Source of the DNA: Methanosarcina sp. ERenArc_MAG2
GTDB lineage: Archaea; Halobacteriota; Methanosarcinia; Methanosarcinales; Methanosarcinaceae
Assembly (NCBI GenBank): GCA_023955635.1
Contig: JAMXHR010000002.1
Coordinates: 558,001-622,000 of the forward strand
Direction: 5' to 3'
DNA length: 64,000 nucleotides
Below the pieces are notes generated by a model. It was not told the origin of the DNA and did not search any database. It was given only the letters and a program-made list of their open reading frames with translations. The position numbers were made by a program, and so were the translations under genes. This document shows, in pieces, positions 8,003-17,034 of this stretch (positions are counted from its first letter, which is position 1; the number at the start of each line of letters is the position of its first letter).

Positions 8003-10336
8003 TTATTTTTCAGGTTCCTCATCTTTTTTTACAAATTCGTCAAACCCATATATTTTCGTAATCATTTCCTTTAGTTCATCAGCTTTCGCAGCGTATTCTT
8101 TCGCATCTTCTTTTTGGCCCAGGCTCGTGAGTAACTTTGAGTATTCTGTAAATGTTACTACTGCCCCACCCATGTATAAGAAATTTTCAGGTTCTTCATC
8201 AAGTAGTCTTGCGTTTATGGGTATACTTTTTTCAAAGTCTTCTTTTGATTTATCATACTCGCCGGCCAGATGATACGCAATGCCTAGCTGGGTCTGTAAA
8301 ACACTCATCATTGATTGGTATTCAAGGTTATCGGGGTCAGACTCAAGATGCGTATTCAGGACCGGGAAGACTGATTCGTAGATTGGGATGGCTACATCGT
8401 AATTTCCCAGGGATTCATGTAAAATCCCGCTAAGGATCCGAATTTCACAGACAGCTTTCCAGTGATCCGGTTTTTCAGGAGCTTTTTCGTATAAGTCTTC
8501 ATAGAAATCGCGGGCAATGGTCAGGTATTCTTTTGCAATACCTTGCTTTTTTCATGCATGAACACAGTTGCCTGCTTCTGGAGTTCCATAGCCAGCAGTT
8601 CTTTCAGGAGAGCTTCTTCGTTTTCATCTTGCAGGATCTGCCTGAATACGTCGGCGGATTTTGAATACTGATGTTTTGAAAGTTCCGGTTTTTCTGCTTT
8701 TTCAAAAAGCAGCCCCAGTTCTTTGTAGGAAAGGGCGAGTTCTTTTTTGTAATCCAGGTCTTCGGGGTTTTCGCTGGCAATCCGCAGGCTTATTTCTGTA
8801 ATGCGCTCACGGTGCAGGATTGCGCTTTCATATTGTTTTTGCCTGACAGCGAAGGCTTCAATGTCCTTCAGGGTACAGATGAGATCTTCCCTGTAAATGT
8901 CACTTTCCGGGAACATTTGCACCACTTTTTCGATTATTCCGAGAGCTTTTTCATAGTATTTTAGAGCGGTTTCGGGCTCAAGGTCCGCATACATTCTCCC
9001 TATGTAATCCAGGGTATTTGAGATACCTACTTCGTGGTCAATATCTTCGGGATAGGATGCAAACAGTTTTTCATAGGCTTCAAGGCCCTGTTGATAGTAC
9101 TGTTTTGCAGTTTCCGTTTCCCCTGCCCTGCGTAGAGGTGTCCGAGCTGGTCGAGGGTGGCGGCTATATTTGCTTCACTTACCTCGTCTTCAGGGTCTTT
9201 TTCATGTATGTTCCTGTAGATTTTGATTTCCTGCAGACGGCACTCTTTTGCATGCTCTGTGTCCTCTATATCTCCAAAAAGGTCCCCAAGCTCGGTGAAG
9301 TAGTCGGAAATCTCATACTGATAGAGCAGGTCCTCCGGTTTTTCCCTGGCAATTCTTTGAGAATTTCGAGGGCTTTTTTAGCGTATTGAGCCGCTTTTTC
9401 AGTTTCTTCGTTTTCATACAAGGTTCTGGAGAGCGTCTGGTAAAATTCGCTCTGCTTTCGGAAGTAAGAAATATTTCCTGGCTGTGCCTGGAGTTTTTCG
9501 TTCAGGAAGTTGAGGGCCCGCAGGTAGGTTTCTTCAGTTTTCTCGAGGTATCCAAGTTTTGCGTACAGATCCCCGGAGACTTCGTATAAGGAAAGAAGAT
9601 GAGAAAAGACAATCATGTTGCCGGGTTCTTTTACGAGGATTCTTTTATAGATTTCTTCTATTTGCCCAAAGATCCTGTTTGCGTCCTCGAAGTTCCTGAA
9701 TAAAAGACAATAATCTTTAAATTGTTCAGTCAGCACCTGCAAGTTATTAAATAATTCCAGGTTTCCGGGAACCAGTTCAAATAATTTCCCGTGATTTTGC
9801 ACGATTCTTTCGACAAGTTTGGGTTCATTTTCAAGCTTCTGGGCCCTCAGGTGATAGGTCCTTATATTTTCCAAAAATTTCAAGTAATTCTGTATGTACT
9901 CCGGGTTGTCCGGGACCCTGGCAATGAGCTTTTCATAAGTGACAAGAATTTTATCGAGATCTTTTTTATTCCTGTAAAAGTACTCCTCCATTTTTGAAAC
10001 ACTGTCAATTTCGGAGAGGGCCTTTATAGTAAAACCAAATGAATTGTAGATATAATACTGATGTACAGAGTTTCCCGGAGCATCAAGGAAAAGAGACACT
10101 GCAAGCCCCATCATTCTCTGGAACTCCTCCAGGGCTTCTTCATTCCTTTGCTCGGCAAGTAAAGCTCTCCCCCTCAACATAAAGGTCGTGCAGAGGTAGT
10201 CCGGCCTTTTTGTCTTTATAGAAAGCTTTTCGGCTTTTTCAAGGTTTTTAAGCGCCTCTTTAGCCTTCCCTGTATTAATTTGCAGCAGAGCATTCTCAAT
10301 AACTCGATTTAATGTATCTATAAACTGCTTGGACAT
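8003..10336 (-). CDS. Tetratricopeptide-repeat protein, three frameshifts
   Basis: A long all-helical TPR protein, about 778 residues once three single-base breaks are repaired. The start is the ATG at 10336 (MSKQFIDTLNRVIENALLQ). Breaks are near 9350 (should continue AREKPEDLLYQYEISDYF), near 9123 (GGGG run; should continue GQGETETAKQYYQQGLEAYE) and near 8547 (should continue HEKSKGIAKEYLTIARDF). Repeats such as EKTEETYLRALNFLNEKLQ and DKSKEDFEKSIPINARLL fit the 34-residue TPR consensus. There is no signal peptide or enzymatic domain, so it is probably a cytosolic scaffold. It lies between the brxC and brxL remnants on the opposite strand; TPR expansions are common in this genus, so a link to BREX is not implied. 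Confidence 0.7.
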
Positions 10337-10454
10337 AGAAGTAAATTGCAATTCAGATAATAAAAGATATCGTCAGCTTCATGGACTAAAAGGGCCTTTG
10401 TTCTTATCCGGACGAAGCAACCTTAGCCTCTACATTATTACTCCCCACATACCT

Positions 10455-10950
10455 TTTTTGAGAGGTTTTTCAGGTAACGGCACTCTCACCGGCTGCGAAG
10501 CAGACGGCCTTTCCCAAAAAATGAATTTGAAAATTGAATTCAAAAACAGCTTTCAATTACTTTAGAGCCAACGCAAAATCCATAAGTCAGAGCATCTCTG
10601 TAAAAGAAAAGGACTACTTTTTGCACGTCCAGGATCTATATGGGGTCGGCGTGTCCGAAGAACTCGCTCTTGCAGCCTTCATCAGCCTCTGCTCTGGAGC
10701 ATTGGAAAGACCGCTTCAGGAACAGACTGCAGTCCTCGGAAATATGACAATCGGAGGCTCTGTAGGTGTACTTGAAAACCTGGCCGGTCTTTTACAGGTC
10801 TGCCTTGATGCCGGCGCAAAAAGAGTACTGATCCCGATTGCTTCTGCAGGCAAGATTGCGACAGTACCTCCGGATCTTTTCAGTAAGTTCCAGATTTCGT
10901 TTTATGAGGATCCGATAGATGCCGTTTATAAGTCAATGGCGCTGATTTAA
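10455..10950 (+). pseudogene. brxL: BREX Lon-like protein BrxL, C-terminal remnant
   Basis: The ORF from 10534 reads AFNYFRANAKSISQSISVKE and then EELALAAFISLCSGALERPL, VLGNMTIGGSVGVLENLAG, DAGAKRVLIPIASAGKIATV, and ends FQISFYEDPIDAVYKSMAL. This is the Lon-protease-like C-terminal domain of BrxL; the Ser and Lys positions of Lon proteases correspond to CSG and KRV. A short upstream segment in another frame (GNGTLTGCEADG, about 10473) matches the preceding GNG-L motif. The AAA+ half is missing. Together with the brxC tail it shows a decayed BREX locus. Confidence 0.7.
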
Positions 10951-11331
10951 ATCAATAAGTAATTGGACAGAAAATTCCACCTGGAAATAACCAAACTTTA
11001 CACAGTTCACAAAATTGGCTTTGAATTTACAGCACATTCGTGGCACTGTCTAATATTTAGTTAACATTTAGAAATAACTTCATTGGTCATCGGTTAAGGA
11101 ATTTTCTTGCCTGAAGGCTATCGATTTAGGAGCAAAAGTCAGTCCCAAATTTCAAAACCGATAACTAAAATCGATACACTGTTCCAGTTCAAAGTCTATC
11201 TAAATTTTGGACACATGTTCTGGGAATGAATACAATTTATTATGATTCCTTACTTAACCGAAGACGCATGTGATCGAATCTATGCTTCGCAAATACAGTG
11301 ACAAAATAAGTGAAAAATAAGCGAAAACAGG
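10951..11331. other. Intergenic spacer
   Basis: About 380 AT-rich bases between the brxL remnant and cydB. I see no gene or clear repeat. Confidence 0.5.
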
Positions 11332-12381
11332 TCAGTAATCGACCTGTTCTGTTTCTTTTATCTTTTCTTTGAACAGAATATATACCCACAGCTGATAGAT
11401 AATGACTATGGGCACGAATACCAATGCTCCTCCCAACATGATGCTCAAGGTCATGTGGCTTGATGCTGCCTCAAAAATATCTATTCCGTATTCAAGAGAA
11501 ACAGAGGACTTAAGCATGTAAGGATAGATACTTGCAAGCCCGCTTTGAACAACAAAAAGAAATGCAAGGAGATTGCTGCAAAAGGCCGGAAACCTCTTGT
11601 TCTTTTTTGCAAAGAGCCCGGCAAGGATAGCTGCCACTACCGCAAGAACTGGCAATAAGTACAGAGCTGGTGTGGTTGAATAGTTGGTTGTAAAACCTTC
11701 TATACCCACAAAGGAATATGCCAGATAGACCAGAACAAGTACAAATACAATAGGAGTGCTCTTCTTTGCCAGATCACCTGCTTTTGCAGCTATGGCACCT
11801 TCGGTCTTGACATTGATCCAGAGCGCACCTGAAGTAACATTCATAAGCACGAACAGGACACCGCCTATCAATGCATACGGGCCGAAAAGTCCGGGAAGGG
11901 TGCCATTATAAACTCCTCCTGAAGCGATTTCAAGCCCCTTGAAGAAGTTCGCAAATGCAACTCCCAGGACGAGAGAGATCAGCAGGCTTCCAGCGAACCA
12001 TCCCCACATAAGGACTTTCTGTATCTGGGGATTATCATCCTTGTGGAGATATTCCACGGAAATGCCCCTTGCGACCAGGCCGATGAGCAGCAACATCATA
12101 GGAAGGTACAGGAAGGTAAACATCTTAGAGAATACCAGAGGGAATGCAGCAAATGTTCCACCTGCAGCCAGGATGAGCCATACTTCATTACCGCCCCAAA
12201 AAGGACCCACAGATCTCTGGATTTGTATCCTCTGCACCTTATCTGTGGCAATAAAAGGTACCAAAAGACCTGCTCCAAGGGAAAACGAGTCTACTATGAA
12301 GTAAACTCCCCAGATTACACACCACAGGAAAAACCAGATAACAGCCAGCATGTCATGAGTAAGGAAATCGAACATCTTCAC
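11332..12381 (-). CDS. cydB: Cytochrome bd-type oxidase subunit II
   Basis: A 349-residue membrane protein with eight or more helices, of the CydB family: MFDFLTHDMLAVIWFFLWCV at the N-terminus, then FWGGNEVWLILAAGGTFAAF (about residues 58-77), the most conserved stretch. It pairs with CydA to form a quinol:O2 oxidoreductase in the membrane. It overlaps the cydA stop by four bases (ATGA), so the two are translationally coupled. In a strict anaerobe its likely job is oxygen removal. The electron donor is uncertain, because Methanosarcina uses methanophenazine rather than ubiquinol. Confidence 0.92.
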   Translation of the reverse strand: MKMFDFLTHDMLAVIWFFLWCVIWGVYFIVDSFSLGAGLLVPFIATDKVQRIQIQRSVGPFWGGNEVWLILAAGGTFAAFPLVFSKMFTFLYLPMMLLLIGLVARGISVEYLHKDDNPQIQKVLMWGWFAGSLLISLVLGVAFANFFKGLEIASGGVYNGTLPGLFGPYALIGGVLFVLMNVTSGALWINVKTEGAIAAKAGDLAKKSTPIVFVLVLVYLAYSFVGIEGFTTNYSTTPALYLLPVLAVVAAILAGLFAKKNKRFPAFCSNLLAFLFVVQSGLASIYPYMLKSSVSLEYGIDIFEAASSHMTLSIMLGGALVFVPIVIIYQLWVYILFKEKIKETEQVDY

Positions 12382-13694
12382 TCAACTCCTGTAGCATTGA
12401 CTACGGTTTTCCTTATGAGGTATATCTCAAAGACCATCAGGATCAGATAGAATGCGCTGATAAGGACGACACTTAACAACACCTCTGAAGTGGAAACCGA
12501 GGATATACCATTAGCTGTCTTTAACAGACCATATACCAGCCATGGCTGCCTTCCTACTTCAGCTACAATCCAGCCAGCGGTGATGGCAAGATATGGAAGT
12601 GGAATTGACCACATCAGTAGCTTCAGATACTTATCCGATGTGTACAGCTTGCCTGATTTTTGAAGATATAAGCCTAAAAGAGCCTCTATGATGAACAGAG
12701 ATCCCAGAATTGTCATCAGCCTGAAGCTCCAGAATACCATTTCTACAGGTGGTAATTCAGCCTGAGGTAGCTGGTTAAGTCCTGTTATCGTTCCGCTGAA
12801 ACTTCCTGTATACAGGAAACTTGCAAGCCCTGGAATTCCCAGCAACTGAACACTATTGGAACCAGTGCTCGAATCAGGCATCTGTATCAGGTACATGGGC
12901 ACTGAGGAACCTGTTTCCCATATCGCATCCATTGCCGCTCCTTTAGCAGGCTGAAGCTCAGCAACATATTGCGCATAACCGTGACCAAGAACTGGAAGCA
13001 GAACTGCAGTAACAAGTGCTATGGTAACTGCTATGCTGAAAGACTTCCTGAACACTTCATTGTTGTTCCTTTTAAGGAAATGATACGCACAGATTCCCAT
13101 GATCAGGAATGCGGTCAACAGGTAAGCTGAAAGCAGAGTGTGTACCAGCATGTACCAGACATAGCTGTTTGTAAGTAGAGCAAAGAAATCTGTCATAACC
13201 ACCTTGCTCCCATCAGTAGCCATCTCATAGCCAACTGGATTCTGCATAAAACCGTTAGCAGTGATAATCCATAATGAAGATATGTTGGTACCCAGAGCGA
13301 CCATCCACATGGAAAATGCCTTTAGTTTCTGGCGGGAGCGGTCCAGGAATATCCATGCTCCAAAGAAAGTACCTTCAAGGAAGAAAGCCAGTAATGCTTC
13401 CACTGCTAAAGGCGGTCCAAAGATATCTCCCATGAATTCCGCATAGGCACCCCAGTTCGTACCGAACTGGAATGTCATTGCAAGACCTGTTACCAGACCT
13501 ATTGCAAAGTTTATCTTAAATACCCTACCCCAGAAATCGGCCATTTTTCGCCAGGTTTCATCTTTGTTCTTGTAGTATACCGTTTCCATACCTGCCACTA
13601 ACAATGCTAGTCCCAGGGTTAGTGGAACGAACAGGAAATGGAATGCAACTGTTATGGCAAACTGAAGTCGGCTTAATAAAAGTAACTCAACCAC
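12378..13694 (-). CDS. cydA: Cytochrome bd-type oxidase subunit I
   Basis: A 438-residue CydA-family protein carrying the hemes and quinol site. Visible are the N-terminal SRLQFAITVAFHFLFVPLTL (His ligand region), GTFFGAWIFLDR, and the hallmark EVGRQPWLVYGLLKT (about 368-382). The GRQPW motif is typical of bd-family subunit I. The Q-loop is short. The start is GTG at 13694, with GAGGG in the preceding bases; no in-frame ATG is available nearby. First gene of the cydAB operon. A Fur-family regulator gene lies upstream. Confidence 0.93.
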   Translation of the reverse strand: MVELLLLSRLQFAITVAFHFLFVPLTLGLALLVAGMETVYYKNKDETWRKMADFWGRVFKINFAIGLVTGLAMTFQFGTNWGAYAEFMGDIFGPPLAVEALLAFFLEGTFFGAWIFLDRSRQKLKAFSMWMVALGTNISSLWIITANGFMQNPVGYEMATDGSKVVMTDFFALLTNSYVWYMLVHTLLSAYLLTAFLIMGICAYHFLKRNNNEVFRKSFSIAVTIALVTAVLLPVLGHGYAQYVAELQPAKGAAMDAIWETGSSVPMYLIQMPDSSTGSNSVQLLGIPGLASFLYTGSFSGTITGLNQLPQAELPPVEMVFWSFRLMTILGSLFIIEALLGLYLQKSGKLYTSDKYLKLLMWSIPLPYLAITAGWIVAEVGRQPWLVYGLLKTANGISSVSTSEVLLSVVLISAFYLILMVFEIYLIRKTVVNATGVE

Positions 13695-13724
13695 TCATAT
13701 CCCTCGTTTTCCTTCGTTTTTTAC

Positions 13725-13918
13725 TTACTGCCCAAGATCATATTTGCGCTGAAGCAAGTCGATGTCTTCTGTCACGGCTTGCAGATTATCTTCGTGCTCA
13801 ATCTCATCAGTGAGAATCTGAAGCACAATTTTGTATGTCACCGAATCTTTATCTTTGACCATCTGAAGGATATACCATTGTACACCTTGATAGCACACTG
13901 TTTCCCCTTGATGTTCTG
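13725..13918 (-). pseudogene. Ferritin-like (Dps-like/bacterioferritin) C-terminal relic
   Basis: The minus strand reads ILQMVKDKDSVTYKIVLQIL and then TDEIEHEDNLQAVTEDIDLL, a final ferritin helix with the E-x2-H metal ligands, to a TAA at 13725-13727. Only about 60 residues are open and the first 20 are degraded; no start codon and no first three helices are present. The gene was presumably between fur and cydA. The fit with an oxidative-stress cluster supports the assignment. Confidence 0.55.
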
Positions 13919-13924
13919 CTCAAG

Positions 13925-14347
13925 TTATGTTTTCTCCTTACACCCCTTATACTCCTTACACTTTTTACAGATGCCATAGAAGTTAGTGCTCGTTGAAACG
14001 ATAGTAAATCCATCTATTTCCTCAGCTATCTTCATGGAGTAATCAAGCAATTGTTCTGAATTAAAATCCTCCATCTTTCTACACTCTCGGCAGATGAGAT
14101 GGTGATGTGGAATGAAATTCGCTTCAAATCTTGTTACCCCTTTTACATTCACCTCTTCCAGTAATCCTTTCTCCGTAAGGAATTTGAGATTTTTATATAC
14201 GGTAGCCTTGCTTATACGCGTCAGTTTTTTTCGAACCCCATCATAAACTTCGTCTACAGTGGGATGACCGTCATGTTCGCGCAGGAAATCAAGTATTTCG
14301 ACTCTCTGGTTTGTGTATTTCATGTCAGCTTTCTCTGTGGGCTTCAT
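13925..14347 (-). CDS. Fur/PerR-family transcriptional regulator
   Basis: A 140-residue ferric-uptake-regulator family protein. The winged helix (TNQRVEILDFLREHDGHPTV ... SKATVYKNLKFLTEKGLLEE) spans residues 12-66, followed by the metal-binding dimer domain: FIPHHHLICREC (His-rich site and first CxxC) and a second CKKC pair near the C-terminus. The two CxxC pairs make a structural zinc site. An AGGTGG ribosome-binding site precedes the ATG. Proximity to a ferritin-like relic and cydAB suggests a PerR-like peroxide or oxygen response rather than iron uptake, but the sequence alone does not decide. Confidence 0.88.
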   Translation of the reverse strand: MKPTEKADMKYTNQRVEILDFLREHDGHPTVDEVYDGVRKKLTRISKATVYKNLKFLTEKGLLEEVNVKGVTRFEANFIPHHHLICRECRKMEDFNSEQLLDYSMKIAEEIDGFTIVSTSTNFYGICKKCKEYKGCKEKT

Positions 14348-14940
14348 TGCCGTCCACCTAAACTACCTGTGAAAGCAGGTTTATTCAGATATACATGATA
14401 TCTATTACTAAATAATATTTGTTATTATTTAACAATTACTATCATCTTATTTATTTCTTTACTTTGAGAAGGCTTGTAACTGCTTTCTTTTTCTAATGCC
14501 TTAATTTACAGTTTCTTGCAACCTTAATTGGAATATAAATCCAAATTTTAAAGTACTTTTTTTGGGGAATCAACTAAGAATCTATTCAAAAAGTGTCGTT
14601 CACTCTGTATCTAATATTAGGCAATATACACAAATAGACAATATACACAATTGGAGTAAACATTTGATGTTAATACAGTGTTTTACTAATGTTGTTATCG
14701 ATTCTGGCAAAAAAGAAGAAAAGTCAAGCAAAAACTTATGGAGACTGGAAATTAAGTAATCCAGGATTGAAAAAGAGATTTTTTTAGATCCTTTTAAACA
14801 AATGGTTCTGTGAAGTTTCGGGGGATAAGAGTTTTTTCCAGCTACTATCGGACCCATAAAATTGGCCATCCCCGGTAGTTGACAGTACCAAATTTTGTAT
14901 AATTTATGTAATTCATTAACCAATAAACTCATGAAATAAA
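14348..14940. other. Intergenic region between fur and aRF1
   Basis: AT-rich spacer of about 590 bases holding a short direct repeat (CAATATACACAA at about 14622 and 14639). No convincing gene. Confidence 0.4.
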
Positions 14941-16188
14941 CTATACCCCTGCGCTATATCTAAGGATTGCAGCAATTCCACCAAAAGCTATCATAAGTTG
15001 AGAGCCTTTGTCGAAATCTGTTGATACGAAAACAATCCTTGCATTGCATTTATCAGCGAGTTCTGAGAACTCACCAACGATATCAATAACATCAGTAACT
15101 TCAAGTGCAGAATCACATTCAGGACACTTTCCTGCCACAGGAAAAGCTTCACTGGTTTTCCATTTTCTTATCCGTTTATTCTCATATCCACAAACACTGC
15201 ATTTGATAGTTACTCTTTCAGATCGCAGGTCTTCAGAAAGTAAAAGCACATCAACTGCCTTTATTTCAAGATTTGCCCTTACATTGTCTTCTCCATAGGA
15301 TACTTTACCAGACTCAGTAGCGATTTCTTTAAAAAATATTTCCATATCTTTCTTTTGCTTAATTAAGTCAATACCCTGGAGTGTATCTTTTGCTGCATTT
15401 ATTAACTCAGAAAAACCTGATTCATCCGTATACCCTGTATCAAACAATCCAAGGACTTTTTTCTGAAGCTCATAATGTAGGAATTCCCCTTCATTGAACT
15501 CTTCTTTAGTTGGAGAATGCCCTCCTATAAGAATGCCTTTAAGTTCAGCTGGCTCTACTTCAAGGAATGCCTCACTTGCAGCATCCCCTATTCTTTTGTA
15601 GAAATCATGAATAGCAATGTGTCTAAGTTGTTCAAAACGATGTGCACTCTGACCACCCTTTCTTTGTTTGCCAGGGACAGTAGAATGGAGATGTCTAATA
15701 ACTTCAATTTGCTTACCCACAAGTATTCCGATAGTAGCTTCTCTTAAATCAAGAAGTATTAGCCCATAAGTACTGCACTCTCTAAGCATTTCCTCAAGAG
15801 GCTCAAGATAAAAAACGGAATCACAGTGATATATGTAGTGTACAACAGGTTCCGGAGGGATAAGAACTTCGTTTTCCATGCCTGTCCTGTTAGCTCCAGT
15901 ATCGATAGCTCCTGTAAAATAAATTATCCCATTTTCTGGTATTTTGTTAAGATATCTTAACTTTGCCAACAAAGAATCAAGTGCTCCCTGTACGCTATTT
16001 CTGGTAAGTTTAGACTCAATGTTCGAAGCCTGCCCATGTTCTTGTCTCAAAGGATTTGTAACATCCGAAATCTGTTTATCAGAAGGAATATAAAGGGAAA
16101 TTAATTCTGTGCTCCTTCCACTTTTACTTCTTAGAGTTTCAAGCTTCTTTTTAAAGACATATTTTTCATATGTACATTGTTCAACCAT
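14941..16188 (-). CDS. Archaeal peptide chain release factor 1 paralog with NIES motif
   Basis: A 415-residue aRF1/eRF1 family protein that recognises stop codons and triggers peptidyl-tRNA hydrolysis. The catalytic loop PGKQRKGGQSAHRFEQLR is intact, so hydrolysis should be possible. The decoding YxCxxxF motif is present as YHCDSVF. The NIKS motif, which contacts the stop-codon uridine, reads NIES (QASNIESKLTRNSVQ, about residues 62-65): Lys is replaced by Glu. The C-terminal zinc ribbon (CSVCGYENK ... CPECDSAL) is present. An AGGGGAG site before the second ATG (16188) decides the start over the ATG at 16209. Some Methanosarcina species are known to carry two aRF1 genes, discussed in connection with UAG decoding as pyrrolysine; this looks like the divergent copy. 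Confidence 0.88.
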   Translation of the reverse strand: MVEQCTYEKYVFKKKLETLRSKSGRSTELISLYIPSDKQISDVTNPLRQEHGQASNIESKLTRNSVQGALDSLLAKLRYLNKIPENGIIYFTGAIDTGANRTGMENEVLIPPEPVVHYIYHCDSVFYLEPLEEMLRECSTYGLILLDLREATIGILVGKQIEVIRHLHSTVPGKQRKGGQSAHRFEQLRHIAIHDFYKRIGDAASEAFLEVEPAELKGILIGGHSPTKEEFNEGEFLHYELQKKVLGLFDTGYTDESGFSELINAAKDTLQGIDLIKQKKDMEIFFKEIATESGKVSYGEDNVRANLEIKAVDVLLLSEDLRSERVTIKCSVCGYENKRIRKWKTSEAFPVAGKCPECDSALEVTDVIDIVGEFSELADKCNARIVFVSTDFDKGSQLMIAFGGIAAILRYSAGV

Positions 16189-16296
16189 TTTAACTCCCCT
16201 TGTCTTCATATAAAATAGTTGAGGTTCCTAAAAAATAATATGAAACTACAATATTCAGTTATGCTTTATATTTTAAAAAACATTTTTTTGAATTTC

Positions 16297-16358
16297 CATT
16301 CAAAACTTCCTCCACGCCCGCATGCTCACGAAGTGAGTAGATATCGGGCGGTCACTGG
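16297..16358. repeat. Hairpin repeat related to 18532-18607
   Basis: CGCCCG (16315-16320) pairs with CGGGCG and CTCAC with GTGAG around a GAA loop. The core CATGCTCACGAAGTGAG is shared with the larger hairpin at 18532-18607, so both derive from one mobile or duplicated palindrome. Confidence 0.6.
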
Positions 16359-16656
16359 TAAAAAAGAAGAAAAAGTAGAATCGACAGATACCATAAAAAT
16401 CGTTATATTATTAGAAATGAGAAGTCTTGAAAGATAGACCTATTTGCCGAAGATAAAGGCAACAATTTGATTTTACACAGGTTTTAGTAAAAGCTCTATA
16501 TTTTTCCGATTTTTAGGCAAAAGTGTTCTCAAATTAGTAGCCAAAATAGCTAAAATGGTAGGTTTTATCAAAACCTATGCATCACACAAGATAGCATTCT
16601 GGCACATATTCTTATATCATATAAAGTCTAAATGAGATTACAGAGTTAAAGAGTGA

Positions 16657-16848
16657 TTGGAAACGAAATGTACTTACTTAATATACACACATAGACCAAA
16701 AAGTGAAATTAAATACAAATGTGCGATCATAAAAGATAATTACATACCAACACATGAAGAACTATCCAAGTACTGTAATGTGGAAGGAGAAAGTGCATTT
16801 CTTACATGCCCAAGATTCCTAAAAAGATTAAGATATAAAAAGATGTAA
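16657..16848 (+). CDS. Small cysteine-containing hypothetical protein
   Basis: A 63-residue ORF with a TTG start: KCTYLIYTHRPKSEIKYKCA ... KYCNVEGESAF ... CPRFLKRLRYKK. Four cysteines (C5, C22, C40, C51) in a conserved-looking spacing suggest a small metal-binding or disulfide protein. Basic C-terminus. Family unknown. No strong ribosome-binding site, so existence is uncertain. Confidence 0.4.
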   Translation: METKCTYLIYTHRPKSEIKYKCAIIKDNYIPTHEELSKYCNVEGESAFLTCPRFLKRLRYKKM

Positions 16849-16904
16849 AAATCGTATTTTCCTTCGAGCTAGGGAACTTAAATATTTCAGCATAATTAGC
16901 AATG

Positions 16905-17034
16905 TACCCACATTCCGCAGTATTTTTTGAAAATCAATATTTTTCCTGATAGCGTTTTTGGAACAGATGCAAATAATTTTGATTTTTAATGTCATTTGGT
17001 GAAAATTGAATGATATCGTTTTTGGTCTCTAAAT
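16905..17034. repeat. Repeat A, copy 1
   Basis: About 130 bp, from CCCACATTCCGCAGTA to GTTTTTGGTCTCTAAAT, nearly identical to 42470-42594. In the second copy it is followed directly by repeat B; here 1.33 kb carrying a hydrolase gene intervene. Confidence 0.8.

Noticed and set aside
10329..10565. A separate 78-codon gene before the brxL tail
   Set aside because: Only its end (GNGTL) resembles BrxL; the rest lies over a region without a convincing start, so it is treated as part of the remnant.
14562..14759. 65-codon ORF between fur and aRF1
   Set aside because: Low-complexity AT-rich composition and no initiation signal; likely chance.
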